From JABMMZ01 sp044377005 (GTDB lineage: Bacteria; Bacteroidota; Bacteroidia; NS11-12g; UBA955): a DNA stretch of 16,383 nt. Position 1 is the first letter of the stretch. Each line of letters opens with the position of its first letter. The position numbers and the translations under genes were made by a program. Location of the stretch: the NCBI GenBank assembly GCA_044377005.1, contig JBILJV010000050.1, positions 1 to 16,383 on the forward strand, in the 5' to 3' direction. Below the pieces are notes generated by a model. That model was not told the origin of the DNA. It saw only the letters and a program-made list of their open reading frames with translations, and searched no databases. Shown here piece by piece: positions 15,117 through 16,383 of the stretch.

Positions 15117-15844
15117 ATTTTTTCAATAATAAGTTGTGTATTTTCTTTAATTCTGAAAAGTTTTTGGGCACTTCCCATGTTAACGAGCAGTTTTATATAG
15201 CCCGATTCAATAAAGCAAATGCCTGCATTGCCTTGGGGAATATCATTGATGCTTTTAGAAACAGATTGGGTAATGATGCTAGAGTAATGTTGCACTTTGA
15301 CATTAAATGGACGTTGGTCAATAAAAAGGTCAAATGTAGCCCTGTCTAAATTGTAATAACAATTGCCATGTAAGTCAATATGAATACATTCTGTTATTAA
15401 ATAATTGCCTCGTTCAAAAGATTGTTTAGGAAGATATTGAACAAAGTCCGAGGCTTGAGTAAGTTCATTCACTTTATTGTCAAGGATGGCTTGGTAGGCT
15501 TTTGCTATGGAAATTGAGTTAATCTTCCAAAGCTTTTCCTTATTGATTGTAGGGAATAGTAAAGAAAGTAAACCGTTATTAGGAACGATATAAAAGTTTA
15601 ATAAATGTTGATAAACAATATAGGATTGAGCCTCCCCAACTTTTGCAATGACTACAAAAGGTTGATTATCATTGTGTTTTAATTGTTTTAGGATAAAAGC
15701 TGCTTCATTTATATTGTTTAATCGTATATTGTGGTAGAAGTCAATAATTTGAGTCTTGTTATATGCTGCATATAAATTTTGCTTAAGTAAGCCTAATTGA
15801 TACGTGTTGGTTTGGTAATCTGATATGATAAAAATTAAACTCAA
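15113..15844 (-). CDS. Diverged SAM hydroxide adenosyltransferase-like protein (DUF62 family)
   Basis: A member of the S-adenosyl-L-methionine hydrolase (adenosine-forming)/fluorinase-like family, 243 aa from the start chosen here (family usually about 250-280). Recognisable blocks are LIFIISDYQ (for ITLTTDFG; Asp9), DFYHNIRLNNINEAAFIL (for DISHxIxPxxIxxAAxxL), PNNGLLSLLF (89-95 region; for PDNGLL) and IHIDLHGNCYYNL (for IxxIDxFGNxxTN). The VDPGVGT..R and FHGRD motifs, which carry the catalytic Asp-Arg-His in canonical enzymes, are not recognisable (AKVGEAQSY and INKEKLWKI stand there). It may bind SAM without normal catalysis. I chose TTG at 15844, which gives an N-terminus of family length. 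A TTG at 15865 is in frame but sits inside the -7 box. First gene of the operon with the ABM and CAP genes. Confidence 0.75.
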   Translation of the reverse strand: MSLIFIISDYQTNTYQLGLLKQNLYAAYNKTQIIDFYHNIRLNNINEAAFILKQLKHNDNQPFVVIAKVGEAQSYIVYQHLLNFYIVPNNGLLSLLFPTINKEKLWKINSISIAKAYQAILDNKVNELTQASDFVQYLPKQSFERGNYLITECIHIDLHGNCYYNLDRATFDLFIDQRPFNVKVQHYSSIITQSVSKSINDIPQGNAGICFIESGYIKLLVNMGSAQKLFRIKENTQLIIEKI

Positions 15845-15862
15845 AGTCTCTATATTCGTCTG

Positions 15863-15870
15863 CAAAAATA
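15863..15870 (-). promoter_or_regulatory. Putative -7 element for the SAM-hydrolase-like/ABM/CAP operon
   Basis: TATTTTTG on the minus strand matches TAnnTTTG. It contains the upstream TTG codon (15863-15865), so initiation there would precede the mRNA; this supports the TTG at 15844 as start. The tetramer 19 nt upstream is TTTT, only a partial -33 match. Confidence 0.5.
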
Positions 15871-15908
15871 TTCAGTATTTAATCAAATTAAAAAAAAGTA
15901 TATAAACA

Positions 15909-16383
15909 TTGGCTGAAAAAATAGTTTTAATCGAAAATTTTGACCCACTCGAACTCCATGGGGTCAACAACATTATCCTTAATAAAATTAAATTAATTTT
16001 TCCTAAATTAAAGATTATTGCTCGTGGAAATGAAATAAAAGCCATAGGTGAAGCTCAAGAAGTGGAAGATTTTGTTACTAAAATAGAGGTTTTAATTCAA
16101 TATATTGAGCGTGGAAAAGGATTATCTGAATCTATTTTGAATGAAATTTTGGGCAATCAAGAGGTGGGTGAATCAACTAATAGTAGTCACAACTTTGCAA
16201 ACGATGCACATACCATATTACATGGTGTTAATGGTAAGCCCATTAAAGCAAGAACAGCTAATCAAATAAAGTTAGTTCACGAAATTGACAAAAATGACAT
16301 TGTTTTTGCGCTTGGTCCTGCTGGAACAGGTAAAACTTATACAGCAGTTGCTGTAGCAGTAAAGGCGTTGAAGAATAAAGAGA
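15909..16383 (+). CDS. PhoH-family ATPase (N-terminal part, truncated by window end)
   Basis: An open frame runs from a TTG at 15909 to the window edge (158 aa visible, no stop). The N-terminus matches the PhoH/PhoL family: HGVNNIILNKIKLIFPKLKIIARGNEIKAIGEA (17-49), followed by a helical pair and a variable linker (85-100). Then come KPIKARTANQIKLVHEI (110-126) and the Walker A loop GPAGTGKT (136-143) after IVFAL. PhoH proteins are cytoplasmic P-loop NTPases linked in various bacteria to RNA or ribosome handling. No ATG or GTG lies near the conserved start; TTG gives a fitting MAEKIVLIENF N-terminus. It is divergent from the SAM-hydrolase-like operon, about 64 nt apart. The C-terminal half lies outside the window. 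Confidence 0.9.
   Translation, partial: MAEKIVLIENFDPLELHGVNNIILNKIKLIFPKLKIIARGNEIKAIGEAQEVEDFVTKIEVLIQYIERGKGLSESILNEILGNQEVGESTNSSHNFANDAHTILHGVNGKPIKARTANQIKLVHEIDKNDIVFALGPAGTGKTYTAVAVAVKALKNKE

Noticed and set aside
15006..15349. Plus-strand frames opposite the ABM and SAM-hydrolase-like genes
   Set aside because: Both sense genes are recognisable and coupled; the opposite frames have no signature.
1..16383. Mobile elements, phage genes, CRISPR arrays, toxin-antitoxin or defence systems
   Set aside because: I looked for transposase or integrase motifs, regularly spaced repeats and terminal inverted repeats flanking genes and found none; gene content is ordinary chromosomal.

Overview
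The window is AT-rich bacterial chromosome, most likely from a member of the Bacteroidota (Chitinophagales/Sphingobacteriales-like or Flavobacteria-like; I cannot be more specific). The signs are TAnnTTTG-type -7 promoter elements (one textbook TTTG-N19-TACTTTTG before a tRNA), a lack of Shine-Dalgarno sequences, tightly overlapping genes, a Bacteroidota-type DUF502 protein, and a lycopene cyclase of the fused CrtYc-CrtYd type. I see no mobile element, phage gene, CRISPR array or rRNA.

Layout. Positions 26-2243 (minus) hold a two-gene operon, a TIGR01777-family SDR/epimerase followed by a class I photolyase, overlapping by 17 nt. Divergent from it across 43 nt is a MerR-family regulator with a cobalamin-binding domain (2287-3246), which carries CarH/LitR photoreceptor motifs. 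A bidirectional terminator and a minus-strand tRNA-Leu(CAA) follow. Next come purD and a DUF502 membrane protein (3508-5380, plus, overlapping). Their 3' end overlaps a convergent minus-strand operon of an ECF sigma factor and a lycopene cyclase (5328-6576). A 464-nt AT-rich intergenic region (6577-7040) holds three perfect inverted repeats and a recurring TGTTTA/TAAACA hexamer. It separates this operon from a pterin operon, PTPS/QueD family then folE (7041-8097). Then comes a large exported M1 metallopeptidase with an apparent C-terminal outer-membrane barrel (8145-11312) and a 63-aa membrane protein. The right side is mostly minus strand: a DUF3050 haem-oxygenase-like protein (11516-12298), then an operon of a SAM-hydroxide-adenosyltransferase-like protein, an ABM-domain protein and a TPR-CAP secreted protein (12510-15844). 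Divergent from that operon, a PhoH-family ATPase begins and runs off the right end.

Theme. Within about 8 kb lie a B12-dependent light-sensor-type regulator, a photolyase with its usual SDR partner, an ECF sigma factor coupled to a carotenoid cyclase, and folE, which starts the pterin/folate pathway that could supply a photolyase antenna. Together they look like a light/photo-oxidative stress neighbourhood interleaved with housekeeping genes (purD, tRNA-Leu, phoH). That joint function is inference from gene content. The most useful leads are the CarH variant lacking the usual His after the conserved Trp, the M1-barrel fusion, diiron-like residues in DUF3050, a SAM hydrolase homologue with degenerate catalytic motifs, and the structured intergenic region.
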